Positions 31,556-44,400 of a stretch of DNA of 64,000 bases are shown piece after piece. The translations under genes and the position numbers were made by a program. The stretch is from Oscarella lobularis (taxonomy: Eukaryota; Porifera; Homoscleromorpha; Homosclerophorida; Oscarellidae): contig NC_089181.1 in assembly GCF_947507565.1 (NCBI RefSeq), positions 1 to 64,000 of the forward strand. Direction: 5' to 3'. Position 1 is the first letter of the stretch. Every line of letters starts with the position of its first letter. The notes beneath the pieces were generated by a model that was given only the letters and a program-made list of their open reading frames with translations, was not told the DNA's origin and ran no database searches.

Positions 31556-32240
31556 CACCGGTGCCATTCGATTCGTCGTGGTCTGACAAATAAAACCTGG
31601 TACCACGTTTACCAATTTTCGCCAATTTTTGACATAAAATTAAGCGAAACCAACAATACGCCTACGCGCGTACACAGTAAACGACACCACCTTAACCGTG
31701 CCGCCACTCCGCGACGCCGCGTCGTACGACGATAAGCGGCACTTCGATCGAGAGGGCATATGGTGCAGTTTACAAATTGCCGCCACTCGACGGCATCCGA
31801 GTCGCCGTTTGCCGTAGAGCACGTGCGAAAGAAAGGGAACACGCCCCCTTTTATGGACAAATTAATTCGGCAAAAACGACGCCAAAAGCGACGCTTCGCT
31901 TCGCAAAACGTTCTAAACCGTCTCGAATCCTTCGTTTCGAAGCCATTCGAAGCTCGCGCCACAACTTGGCGACGCGACGCGTTCGTACGCGCGCTCCGCG
32001 GGCGACGAACGCTCTAAAACTGCTTCGTAACTATCTACTACTTACATTTTGACGTCGCTCGGACCTTCGCATCGTAGAAAACGAGCCAGAAACAGTGTTT
32101 CTTCAAAAGGGGACGCGCGCGCTAACATAAGCACGTGACCTCACGGGTTTAACAACGTGATGTCATAAATAAACTATTACAAATCGGGGTTTCAAACTGC
32201 TACGCCTATAGAATGGCACGGCAACACGTACAGAGCGGTT
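31556..32240 (-). other. CpG-rich island B (paralogue of island A)
   Basis: Diverged copy of 25.75-26.4 kb. On minus a first-exon-like segment with ATGCGAAGG ends at 32,046 (CAAAAT|GTAAGTAG). In one frame WLVFYDAKVRATSK aligns with KWLKTTDSKLERSQK of island A. It occupies the position that the INO80E-like exon holds in copies 1 and 3, 690 nt upstream of the 105-nt exon. Confidence 0.45.
32117..32165 (-). promoter_or_regulatory. Candidate minus-strand promoter B
   Basis: Reading minus: TGACATCA (32,158-32,165), CACGTG (32,132-32,137), TTAGCGCGC (32,117-32,125), with donor at 32,046. Same order and spacing as promoter A. Confidence 0.4.
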
Positions 32241-32255
32241 TCGCGAAGATTGGAC

Positions 32256-32764
32256 GAGTGTAATTTGTCCCCAGGACAAACTGTCCACGGACAAATTGTT
32301 CCAGGAAAAATTGTCCCCAGGACAAATTGTCCCAGGACAAATTGTCCCAGGACAAATTGACCCAGGAAAAATTGTCCCAGGACAAATTGTCCACAGGACA
32401 AATTGTCCCAGGACAAATTGTCCCAGGACAAATTGTGCCAGGACAAATTGTCCCAGGACAAATTGTGCCAGGACAATTTGTCCCAAGAAAAATTGTCCCA
32501 AGGAAAAATTGTCCCAAGACAAATTGTCCCCAGGACAAATTGTCCCCAGGACAAATTGTCCCAGGACAAATTGTCCCCAGCACAAATTGTTCCAAGGAGA
32601 AATTGTCCCAGGACAAATTGTCCTAGGACAAAATTTCCCCAGGAAAAATTGTCCCCAAAACAAATTGTCATAGAACAAATTATCCCAGGACCAATTGTCC
32701 CCAGGACAAATTGTCCCCAGGACAAATTGTCCCCAGGAAAAATTGTCCCAGAACAAATTCTCAA
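32256..32764. repeat. GGACAA array
   Basis: About 33 units. No gene seen. Confidence 0.93.
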
Positions 32765-32888
32765 AAAATTACAGAGAAATTACAGGGGATTAGCCAACGT
32801 GTCTCTCCTGTAATAAATTACAGAGAAATTACAAGGGGGTTAGCCAACTGGTCTCTCCTGTAATAAATTACAGGGAAATTACAGGGGG
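32765..32888. repeat. 49-bp repeat, about two and a half units
   Basis: Joins GGACAA to the GGCGG array at ATTACAGGGGGTGTATATAA. Confidence 0.88.
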
Positions 32889-35800
32889 TGTATATAATCT
32901 GGCAGGCGGTGTACGTACTCCGCCAGCAGGCGGTGTATATATTCCGGCAGGCGGTGTACATATTCCGGCAGGCGGTGTAAATATTCCGGCTGGCGGTGTA
33001 TACATTCTGGCAGGCGGTGTAAGTACTCAGCCGGCAGGCGGTGTATATATTCCGGCAGGCGACGAACGTACTCCACCAGCAGGCGGTGTATGTATTCAGG
33101 CAGGCGGTGTAGATATTCCGGCAGGCGGTGTATATATTCTGGCAGGCGGTGTATATATTCCGGCAGGCGGGGTAAATATTCCGGCAGGCGGCGTAGATAT
33201 TTCGGCAGGCGGCGTATATATTCCGGGAGGCGGTGTACGTACTCCGCCGGCAGGCGGAGTATATATTCTGGCAGGCGGGGTACGTACTCCGCCGGCAGGC
33301 GGTGTATATAATCCGGCAGGCGGTGTATATATTCAGGCAGGCGGTGTATATATTCTGGCAGGCGGTGTAAGTACTCAGCGAGCAGGCGGTGTATATTTTC
33401 CGGCAAGCGCTGTACGTACTCCGCCAGCAGGCGGTGTATATATTCCGGCAAGCGGTGTACGTACTCCGCCAGCGGGCGGTGTAGATATTCTGGCAGACGG
33501 TGTAGATATTCTGGCTGGCGGTGTACGTACTCTGCCTGCAGGCGGTGTATATATTTTGGCAGGCGGTGTAAGTACTCCGCCTGCAGGCGGTGTATATATT
33601 CTGGCAGGCGGTGTACGTACTCCGCCGGCAGGCGGTGTATATATTCTCGCAGGCGGCGTACGTACTCCGCCAGCAGGCGGTGTATATATTCCGGCAAGCG
33701 ATGTACCTACTCCGCCAGCAGGTGGTGTATATATTCCGGCAAGCGGTGTACGTACTCCGCCAGCGGGCGGTGTAGATATTCTGGCAAGCGGTGTAGATAT
33801 TCTGGCAGGCGGTGTACGTACTCCGCCTGCAGGCGGTGTATATATTTTGGCAGGCGGTGTACGTACTCTGCCGGCAGGCGGCGTAGATATTCCGGCAGGC
33901 GGCGTATATATTCCGGCAAGCGGTGTACGTACTCCGCCAGAGGGCGGTGTAGATATTCTGGCAGGCGGTGTATTCCTGAAGGCGGTGTATATATTCCGGC
34001 AGGCGGTGTACGTACTCCGCCAGCAGGCGGTGTATATATTCCTGCAGGCGGTGTATATATTCTGGCAGGCGGTGTAAGTAGTCCGCCAGCAGGCGGTGTA
34101 TGTATTCCGGCAGGCGGTGTATATATTCCGGCAGGCGGTGTACGTACTCCACCAGAGGCGGTGTATATTTTCCGGCAGGCGGTGTATTCCGCCAGGCGGT
34201 GTAGATATTCTGGCAGGCGGTGTAAGTACTCCGCCAGCAGCCGGTGTATATTTTCCGGCAGGCGGTTTATTCCGGCAGGCGGTGTAGATATTCTGGCAGG
34301 CGGGGTACGTACTCCGCCGGCAGGCGGTGTATATATTCCGGGAAGCGGTGTATATATTCCAGCAGGCGGAGTATATATTCCGGCAGGCGGTGTATATATT
34401 CCGGAAAGCGTTGTACGTACTCCGCCGGCAGGCGGTGTATATATTCTCACAGGCGGTGTACGTACTCCGCCCGCAGGCGGTGTATATATTCCGGCAGGCG
34501 GTGTACGTACTCCGCCCGCAGGCGGTGTATATATTCCGGCAGGCGGTGTACGTACTCCACCGGCAGGCGGTGTATATATTCCGGCAAGCTGTGTACGTAC
34601 TCCGCCGGCAGGCGGTGTATATAATCTGGCAGGCGGTGTATATATTCTGGCAGGCGGTGTAAGTACTCAGCCAGCAGGCGGTGTATTTTTTCCGGCAAGC
34701 GGTGTACGTACTACGCCAGCAGGCGGTGTATATATTCCGGCAAGCGGTGTATATATTCCGGCAGGCGGTGTATATATTCCGGCAGGCGGTGTACGTACTC
34801 CGCCGGCAAGCGGTGTATATATTCCGGCAGGCGGTGTATATAATCCGGCAGGCGGTGTACGTACTCCGCCGGCAGGCGGTGTATATATTCCGGCAGGCGG
34901 TGTACGTACTCCGCCGGCAGGCGGTGTAGATATTCTGGCAGGCGGTGTACGTACTCCGCCGGCAGGCGGTGTATATATTCTCGCAGGCGGTGTACGTACT
35001 CCGCCCGCAGGCGGTGTATATATTCCGGCAGGCGGTGTACGTACTCCGCCCGCAGGCGGTGTATATATTCCGGCAGGCGGTGTACGTACTCCACCGGCAG
35101 GCGGTGTATATATTCCGGCAAGCTGTGTACGTACTCCGCCGGCAGGCGGTGTATATAATCTGGCAGGCGGTGTATATATTCTGGCAGGCGGTGTAAGTAC
35201 TCAGCCAGCAGGCGGTGTATTTTTTCCGGCAAGCGGTGTACGTACTACGCCAGCAGGCGGTGTATATATTCCGGCAAGCGGTGTATATATTCCGGCAGGC
35301 GGTGTATATATTCCGGCAGGCGGTGTACGTACTCCGCCGGCAAGCGGTGTATATATTCCGGCAGGCGGTGTATATAATCCGGCAGGCGGTGTACGTACTC
35401 CGCCGGCAGGCGGTGTATATATTCCGGCAGGCGGTGTACGTACTCCGCCGGCAGGCGGTGTAGATATTCTGGCAGGCGGTGTACGTACTCCGCCGGCAGG
35501 CGGTGTATATATTCAGGCAGGCGGGGTACGTACTCCGTCGGAAGGCGGTGTATATATTCCGGCAAGCGGTGTATATATTCAGGCAGGCGGTGTATATATT
35601 CAGGCAGGCGGTGTATATATTCTGGCAGGCGGTGTAAGTACTCAGCCAGCAGGTGGTGTATATTTTACGGCAAGCGGTGTACGTACTACGCCAGCAGGCG
35701 GTTTATATATTCTGGGAGGCGGTGTACGTACTCCTCCAGCAGGCGGTGCATATATTCCGTCAAGTGGTGCACGTACTCCGCCAGCAGGCGGTGTAGATAT

Positions 35801-36827
35801 TCTGGCAGGCGGTGTAGATATTTTGGCAGGCGGGGTATATATTCTGGCAGGCAGTGTACCTACTCCGCCAGCAGGCGGTGTATATATTCCGGCAGGCTGT
35901 GTATATATTCCGGAAAGCGGTGTAAGTACTCCGCAAGCAGGCGGTGTATATATTCCGGAAGGCGGTGTAGATATTCCGGCAGGCGGTGAACGTACTCCAC
36001 CAGCAGGCGGTGTAGATATTCCGGCAAGCGGTGTAGATATTTTGGCAGGCGGTGTATATATTCTGGCAGGCGGTGTACGTACTCCGCCGGCAGGCGGTGT
36101 ATATATTCCGGAAAACGGTGTATATATTCCGAAAGGCAGTGTACGTACTCCGCCGGAAGGCGGTGTATATATACCCGCAGGCGTGTACGTACTCCGCCGG
36201 CAGGCGGTGTATATTCTCCGGAGAGCGGTGTATATATTCCGGAAGGCAGCGTACGTACTTTGCCGACAGGCGTTCTATATATTCCGGCAAGCGGTGTACG
36301 TACTCCGCCGGCAGGCTTTGTATATATTACGGCAAGCGGTGTACGTACTTCGCCGGCAGGCGTTGTTTATATTACGGCAAGCGGTGTACATACTCCGGAG
36401 GCAGGCGGTGTATATATTACGGCAAGCGGTGTACATACTCCGCGGGCAGGCGGTGTATATATTCCGGCAGGCGTGTACGTACTCCGCCGGAGGCGGTGTA
36501 TATATTCCGGCAAGCGTTGTATATATTCCGGAAGGCAGTGTACGTACTCTGCTAGCAGGCGGTGTATATATTACGGCAAGCGGTGTACGTACTCCGCCGG
36601 CAGGCGGTGTATATATTCCTGCAGGCGTGTACGTACTCTGCCAGCAGGCGGTGTATATATTACGGCAAGCGGTGTACGTACTCCGCCGGCAGGCGGTGTA
36701 TATATTCCGGCAGGCTGTTTATATATATTCCGGCAAGCGGTGTACGTACTCCGCCGGCAGGCGGTGTATATATTCCGGCAGGCGGTGTATATATTCCGGC
36801 AAGCGGTGTATATATTCCGGCAAGAAA
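32889..36827. repeat. Long GGCGG/GTACGTAC array
   Basis: 3.9 kb of 21- and 24-bp units. About 534 bp starting near 34,430 is repeated, essentially exactly, from near 34,965. The long stop-free plus frame through this array follows from units of 21 and 24 bp. Confidence 0.95.
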
Positions 36828-36914
36828 CTACAACGGCTACAACTACAACAACTACAACAACGGCTACAAAGGCTACAAAGGCTACAACCAATACAACGAC
36901 TACAACGGCTACAA
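36828..36914. repeat. TACAACGGC block
   Basis: Nine-mer array with the shared AAGAAACTACAACGG entry. Confidence 0.9.
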
Positions 36915-37785
36915 CGGTGTATATATTCCGGAAGGCAGCGTACGTACTTTGCCGACAGGCAGTGTATATATTACGGAAGCGGTGTACATACTCCGCGGGA
37001 AGGCGGTGTATATATACCGGCAGGCGTGTACGTACTCTGCCAGCAGGCGGTGTATATATTCCGGCAGACGGTGTATATATACCGGCAGGCGTGTACGTAC
37101 TCCGCCGGCAAGCGGTGTATATATTCCGGCAGGCGTGTACGTACTCCGCCGGCAAGCATTGTAGATATTCCGGCAGGCGTGTACGTACTCCGCCGGCAAG
37201 CGGTGTAGATATTCCGGCAGGCGTGTACGTACTCCGCCGGCAGGCGGTGTATATATTCCTGCAGGCGGTGTATATACTCCGGCAGGCGGTGTACGTTCTC
37301 CGCCGGCAGGCGGTGTATATATTCCGCAAAGCGGTGTATATATTCCGGAAGGCAGTGTACGTATTCCGACGGCAGGCTTTTTATATATTCCGGCAAGCGG
37401 TGCATATATTACGGCAAGCGGTGTACATACTCCGGAGGCAGAAGGTGTATATATTACGGCAAGCGGTGTATATATTCCGGAAGGCAGTGTGCGTACTCCG
37501 CCGGAAGGCGGTGTATATATACCGTCAGGCGTGTACGTACTCCGCCGGCAAGCGGTGTATATATTCCGGAAGGTGATGTATATATTCCGGCAAGCGGTGT
37601 ACGTACTCCGCCGGCAGGCGGTGTACATATTCCGGCAGGCGGTGTATATATTCCGGCAGGCGGTCTAAATATTCCGGAGGCGGTGTATATATTCCGGCAG
37701 GCGTGTACGTACTCCGCAGGCAAGCGGTGTATACATTCCGGCAGGCGGTGTATATATTCCGGCAAGCGGTGTATATATTCCGGCA
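36915..37785. repeat. GGCGG/GTACGTAC array
   Basis: Resembles 4.3-5.2 kb and 57.7-58.25 kb in variant order. Confidence 0.93.
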
Positions 37786-38101
37786 AGAAACTACAACGGC
37801 TACAACTACAACAACTACCACAACGGCTACAAAGGACCTGAAGATAAAGTTGATGGCCTAAACTTTGATTCTAAGGGCCTGAAGATAAAGTTGAGGGCCT
37901 AAACTTTTATTCTAAGGGCCTGAAGATAAAGTTGAGGGCCTAGACTTTGATTCTAAGAGCCTGAAGATAAAGTTGATGGCCTAAACTTTGATTCTAAGGG
38001 CCTGAAGATAAAGTTGAGGGCCTAAACTCTGATTCTAAGGCCCTGAAGATAAACTTGAGGGCCTAGAAATTGATTCTAAGGCCCTGAAGATAAAGTTGAG
38101 G
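37786..38101. repeat. TACAACGGC stub plus 41-bp repeats
   Basis: Stub to 37,833, then 41-bp units to the GAGGGCCCAACGGG junction. Confidence 0.92.
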
Positions 38102-38930
38102 GCCCAACGGGTCTCTCCTGTAATAAATTACAGCGAAATTACAGGGGTTAGCCAAAGGGTCTCTCCTGTAATAAATTAGAGCGAAACTACCGGGGCTAGC
38201 CAAAGGGTCTCTCTTGTAATAAATTAAAGCGAAATTACAGGGGCTAGCCAAATGTTCTGTCCTGTAATAAACTACAGCGAAATTACAGGGGGTTAGCAAA
38301 CGGGTCTCTCCTGTAATAAACTACAGCGAAATTACAGGGGGTTAGCAAACGGGTCTCTCCTGTAATAAATTACAGCGAAATTACAGGAGGTTAGCCAACG
38401 GGTCTCTCCTGTAATAAATTACACCGAACTAACAGGGGGTTAGCCAACGGGTCTCTCCTGTAATAAATTGCAGCGAAATTACAGGGGGTTAGCAAACGGG
38501 TCTCTCCTGTAATAAATTACAGCGAAATTACAGGGGCTAGCCAAAGGGTCTCTCCTGTAATAAATTACAGCGAATTTACAGGGGGTTAGTAAACGGGTAT
38601 CTCCTGTAATAAATTACAGCGAATATACAGGGGGTTAGCAAACGGGTATCTCCTGTAATAAATTACAGCGAATTTACAGGGGGCTGGCCAACGGGTCTCT
38701 CCTGTAATAAACTACAGCGAAATTACAGGGGGTTAGCCAACGGGTCTCTCCTGTAATAAATTACAGCGAATATATAGGAGCTAGAGAATGGGTCTCTCCT
38801 GGAAAAAATTACAGCCAAATTACAGGGGCTAGCCAACGGGTCTCTCCTGGAATAAATTACAGCGAAATTACAGGGGCTAGACAACGGGTCTATCCTAATA
38901 ATAAATTACAGCGAACTTACACGGGCTAGC
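38102..38930. repeat. 49-bp repeat array
   Basis: First half of the 2.49-kb duplication includes this array. It ends CACGGGCTAGCTAAGGCCCTG, the same junction as at 8,999 and 41,424. Confidence 0.95.
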
Positions 38931-40594
38931 TAAGGCCCTGAAGATAAAGTTGAGAGCCTAAACTTTCATTCTAAGGACCTGAAGATAAAGTTGAGGGCCT
39001 AAACTTTGATTCTAAGGACCTGAAGATAAAGTTGAGGGCCTAAACTTTGATTCTAAGGCGCTGAAGATAAAGTTGAACGCCTAAACTTTGATTCTAAGGG
39101 CCTGAAGATAAAGTTGAGGTCCTAAACTTTGATTCTAAGGACTTCAAGATAAAATTGAGAGACTAAACTTTGATTCTAAGGACCTGAAGATAAAGTTGAT
39201 GGCCTAAACTTTGATTCTAAGAGCCTTAAGATAAAGTTGATGGCCTAAACTTTTATTCTAAGGGCCTGAAGAAAAAGTTGAGGGCCTAGACTTTGATTCT
39301 AAGGCCCTGAAGATAAATTTGAAGGCCCAAACATTGATTCTAAGGGCCTGAAGATAAAGGTCATGGCCAAAATTCTGATTCTAAGGACCTGAAGATAAAG
39401 TTGAGGGCCTAAACTTTGATTCTAAGAGCCTGAAGATAAAGTTGAGGGCCTAAACTTTGATTCTAAGGACCTGAAGATAAAGTTAAGAGACTAAACTTTG
39501 ATTCTAAGGACCTGAAGATAAAGTTGAACGCCTAAACTTTGATTCTAAGGACCTGAAGATAAAGTTGAACGCCTAAACTTTGATTCCAAGACCCTGAAGA
39601 TAAAGTTGAACGCCTAAACTTTGATTCTAAGGGCCTGAAGATAAAGTTGAGGGCCTAAACTCCGATTCTAAGGACATGAAGATAAAGTTGAGGGCCTAAT
39701 TTTTGATTCTAAGGACCTGAAGATAAAGTTGAGGGCCTAAACTCTGATTCTAAGGACCTGAAGATAAAGTTGAGGGCCTAAACTCTGATTCTAAGGCCCT
39801 GAAGATAAACTTGAGGGCCTAGACTTTGATTCTAAGGCCCTGAAGATAAAGTTGAGGGCATAAATTTTGATTCTAAGGCCCTGAAGAGAAATTTGAAGGC
39901 CCAAACTTTGATTCTAAGGGTCTAAAGTTAAAGTTCAGAGCAAAAACTCTGATTCTAAGGATCTGAAGATAAAGTTGAGGGCCTAGACTTTGATTCTAAG
40001 AGCCTGAAGATAAAATTGATGGCCTAAACTTTGATTCTAAGAGCCTGAAGTTAAAGTTGAGGGCCTAAACTCTGATTCTAAGGCTCTGAAGATAAAGTTG
40101 AGGGCCTAGACTTTGATTCTGAGGCCCTGAAGATAAAGTTGAAGGCCCAAACATTGATTCTAAGGGCCTGAAGATAAAGGTCATGGCCAAAACTCTGATT
40201 CTAAGGACCTGAAGATAAAGTTGAGGGACTAAACTTTGATACTAAGAGCCTGAAGATAAAGTAGAGGGCCTAAACTCCGATTCTACGGACCTGAAGATAA
40301 AGTTGAGAGACTAAACTTTGATTCTAAGGACCTCAAGATAAAGTTGAGGGCATAAAATTTGATTCTAGGGACCTGAAGATGAAGTTGAGGGCCTAAATTT
40401 TGATTCTAAGGACCTGAAGTTAAAGTTGAGGACCTAGACTTTGATTCTAAGAGCCTGAAGATAAAGTTGATGGCCTAAACTTTGATTCTAAGGGCCTGAA
40501 GATAAAGTTGAGGGCCTAAACTCTGATTCTAAGGCCCTGAAGATAAACTTGAGGGCCTAGAAATTGATTCTAAGGCCCTGAAGATAAAGTTGAG
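38931..40594. repeat. 41-bp repeat array
   Basis: About 40 units, repeated nearly base for base 2,494 bp further on. Confidence 0.95.
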
Positions 40595-41424
40595 GGCCCA
40601 ACGGGTCTCTCCTGTAATAAATTACAGCGAAATTACAGGGGTTAGCCAAAGGGTCTCTCCTGTAATAAATTAGAGCGAAACTACCGGGGCTAGCCAAAGG
40701 GTCTCTCTTGTAATAAATTAAAGCGAAATTACAGGGGCTAGCCAAATGTTCTGTCCTGTAATAAACTACAGCGAAATTACAGGGGGTTAGCAAACGGGTC
40801 TCTCCTGTAATAAACTACAGCGAAATTACAGGGGGTTAGCAAACGGGTCTCTCCTGTAATAAATTACAGCGAAATTACAGGAGGTTAGCCAACGGGTCTC
40901 TCCTGTAATAAATTACACCGAACTAACAGGGGGTTAGCCAACGGGTCTCTCCTGTAATAAATTGCAGCGAAATTACAGGGGGTTAGCAAACGGGTCTCTC
41001 CTGTAATAAATTACAGCGAAATTACAGGGGCTAGCCAAAGGGTCTCTCCTGTAATAAATTACAGCGAATTTACAGGGGGTTAGTAAACGGGTATCTCCTG
41101 TAATAAATTACAGCGAATATACAGGGGGTTAGCAAACGGGTATCTCCTGTAATAAATTACAGCGAATTTACAGGGGGCTGGCCAACGGGTCTCTCCTGTA
41201 ATAAACTACAGCGAAATTACAGGGGGTTAGCCAACGGGTCTCTCCTGTAATAAATTACAGCGAATATATAGGAGCTAGAGAATGGGTCTCTCCTGGAAAA
41301 AATTACAGCCAAATTACAGGGGCTAGCCAACGGGTCTCTCCTGGAATAAATTACAGCGAAATTACAGGGGCTAGACAACGGGTCTATCCTAATAATAAAT
41401 TACAGCGAACTTACACGGGCTAGC
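40595..41424. repeat. 49-bp repeat array (duplicate of 38,102-38,930)
   Basis: Appears identical to the earlier copy, including rare variants (CACCGAACTAACAGG, GGAGCTAGAGAATGGG). Confidence 0.95.
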
Positions 41425-44400
41425 TAAGGCCCTGAAGATAAAGTTGAGAGCCTAAACTTTCATTCTAAGGACCTGAAGATAAAGTTGAGGGCCTAAACTT
41501 TGATTCTAAGGACCTGAAGATAAAGTTGAGGGCCTAAACTTTGATTCTAAGGCGCTGAAGATAAAGTTGAACGCCTAAACTTTGATTCTAAGGGCCTGAA
41601 GATAAAGTTGAGGTCCTAAACTTTGATTCTAAGGACTTCAAGATAAAATTGAGAGACTAAACTTTGATTCTAAGGACCTGAAGATAAAGTTGATGGCCTA
41701 AACTTTGATTCTAAGAGCCTTAAGATAAAGTTGATGGCCTAAACTTTTATTCTAAGGGCCTGAAGAAAAAGTTGAGGGCCTAGACTTTGATTCTAAGGCC
41801 CTGAAGATAAATTTGAAGGCCCAAACATTGATTCTAAGGGCCTGAAGATAAAGGTCATGGCCAAAATTCTGATTCTAAGGACCTGAAGATAAAGTTGAGG
41901 GCCTAAACTTTGATTCAAAGAGCCTGAAGATAAAGTTGAGGGCCTAAACTTTGATTCTAAGGACCTGAAGATAAAGTTAAGAGACTAAACTTTGATTCTA
42001 AGGACCTGAAGATAAAGTTGAACGCCTAAACTTTGATTCTAAGGACCTGAAGATAAAGTTGAACGCCTAAACTTTGATTCCAAGACCCTGAAGATAAAGT
42101 TGAACGCCTAAACTTTGATTCTAAGGGCCTGAAGATAAAGTTGAGGGCCTAAACTCCGATTCTAAGGACATGAAGATAAAGTTGAGGGCCTAATTTTTGA
42201 TTCTAAGGACCTGAAGATAAAGTTGAGGGCCTAAACTCTGATTCTAAGGACCTGAAGATAAAGTTGAGGGCCTAAACTCTGATTCTAAGGCCCTGAAGAT
42301 AAACTTGAGGGCCTAGACTTTGATTCTAAGGCCCTGAAGATAAAGTTGAGGGCATAAATTTTGATTCTAAGGCCCTGAAGAGAAATTTGAAGGCCCAAAC
42401 TTTGATTCTAAGGGTCTAAAGTTAAAGTTCAGAGCAAAAACTCTGATTCTAAGGATCTGAAGATAAAGTTGAGGGCCTAGACTTTGATTCTAAGAGCCTG
42501 AAGATAAAATTGATGGCCTAAACTTTGATTCTAAGAGCCTGAAGTTAAAGTTGAGGGCCTAAACTCTGATTCTAAGGCTCTGAAGATAAAGTTGAGGGCC
42601 TAGACTTTGATTCTGAGGCCCTGAAGATAAAGTTGAAGGCCCAAACATTGATTCTAAGGGCCTGAAGATAAAGGTCATGGCCAAAACTCTGATTCTAAGG
42701 ACCTGAAGATAAAGTTGAGGGACTAAACTTTGATACTAAGAGCCTGAAGATAAAGTAGAGGGCCTAAACTCCGATTCTAAGGACCTGAAGATAAAGTTGA
42801 GAGACTAAACTTTGATTCTAAGGACCTCAAGATAAAGTTGAGGGCATAAAATTTGATTCTAGGGACCTGAAGATGAAGTTGAGGGCCTAAATTTTGATTC
42901 TAAGGACCTGAAGTTAAAGTTGAGGACCTAGACTTTGATTCTAAGGCCCTGAAGATAAAGTTGAAGGCCTAAACTTTGATTCTAAGGCCCTGAAGAGAAA
43001 TTTGAAGGCCCAAACTTTGATTCTAAGGGTCTGAAGTTAAAGTTCAGGGCCAAAACTCTGATTCTAAGGACCTGAAGATAAAGTTGAGGGCCTAAACTCT
43101 GATTCTAAAGCCCTGAAGATAAAGTTGAACGCGTAAACTTTGATTCTAAGGGCCTGAAGATAAAGTTGAGGGCCTAAACTCCGATTCTAAGGACCTGAAG
43201 ATGAAGTTGAGAACCTAAATTTTGATTCTAAGGACATGAAGATAAAGTTGAGGGCCTAAACTCTGATTCTAAGGCCCTGAAGGTAAAGTTGAGGGCCTAA
43301 ACTTTGATTCTAAGGGCCTAAATATAAAGTTGAGGGCCTAAACTCCGATTCTAAGGACCTGAAGATAAAGTTGAGGGCCTAAACTTTGATTCTAGGGACC
43401 TGAAGATAAAGTTGAGGGCCTAGACTTTGATTCTAAGGACCTGAAGATAAAGTTGAAGGCCAAAACTTTTATTCTAAGGGCCTGAAGATAAAGATGAGGG
43501 CCTAGACTTTGATTCTAAGGCCCTGAAGATAAAGTTGAGGGCCTAAACTTTTATTCTAAGGGCCTGAAGATAAAGATGAGGGCCTAGACTTTGATTCTAA
43601 GGCCCTGAAGATAAAGTTGAAGGCCAAAACTTTGATTCTAAGGGCCTGAAGATAAAGTTGAGGGACTAAACTCCGATTCTAAGGACCTGCAGATAAAGTT
43701 GAGAGACTAAACTTTGATTCTAAGGACCTGAAGATAAAGTTGAAGGCCCAAACATTGATTCTAAGGCCCTGAAGATAAAGTTGAGAGCCTAAACTTTCAT
43801 TCTAAGGACCTGAAGGTAAAGTTGGAGTCCTAAACTTTGATTCTAAGGACCTGAAGATAAAGTTGAGGGCCTAAACTTTGATTCTAAGGAGCTAAAGATA
43901 AAGTTGAGGGTTAAACACTAATTCTAAGACACTGAAGATAAAGTTTAAGGCCCAAACATTGATTCTAAGGGCCTGAAGATAAAGGTCATGGCCAAAACTC
44001 TGATTCTAAGAGCCTCAAGATAAAGTTGAGGGCCTAAACTTTGATTGTAAGGACCTGAAGATAAAGTTGAGAGACTAAACTTTGATTCTAAGGACCTGAA
44101 GATAAAGTTGAGGGCCTAAATTTTGATTCTAAGGGTCTGAAGTTAAAGTTCAGGGCCAAAACTCTGATTCTAAGGACCTTAAGATAAAGTTGAGGGCCTA
44201 GACTTTGATTCTAAGGACCTGAAGATAAAGTTGATGGCCTAAACTTTTATTCTAGGGAGCTGAAGATAAAGTTGAGGGCTTAGACTTTGATTCTAAGAGC
44301 CTGAAGATAAAGTTGAGGGCCCGAACATTGATTCTAAGGGCCTGAAGATAAAGGTCATGGCCAAAACTCTGATTCTAAGGACCTGAAGATAAAGTTGAGG

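Larger units (their letters stand above)
37940..42945 (+). repeat. 2.49-kb direct tandem duplication
   Basis: 37,940-40,440 and 40,440-42,945 match with only a few differences (for example GATTCTAAG at 39,423 against GATTCAAAG at 41,917; CTACGGACC against CTAAGGACC near 40,283 and 42,777). The edges fall inside 41-bp units. Confidence 0.85.

Noticed and set aside
34161..37208. A 1,015-codon plus-strand frame in the GGCGG array (and others up to 965 codons)
   Set aside because: Units of 21 and 24 bp keep the frame, so openness is automatic. Other frames and the opposite strand are open as well, and the frame drifts through TACAACGGC blocks.
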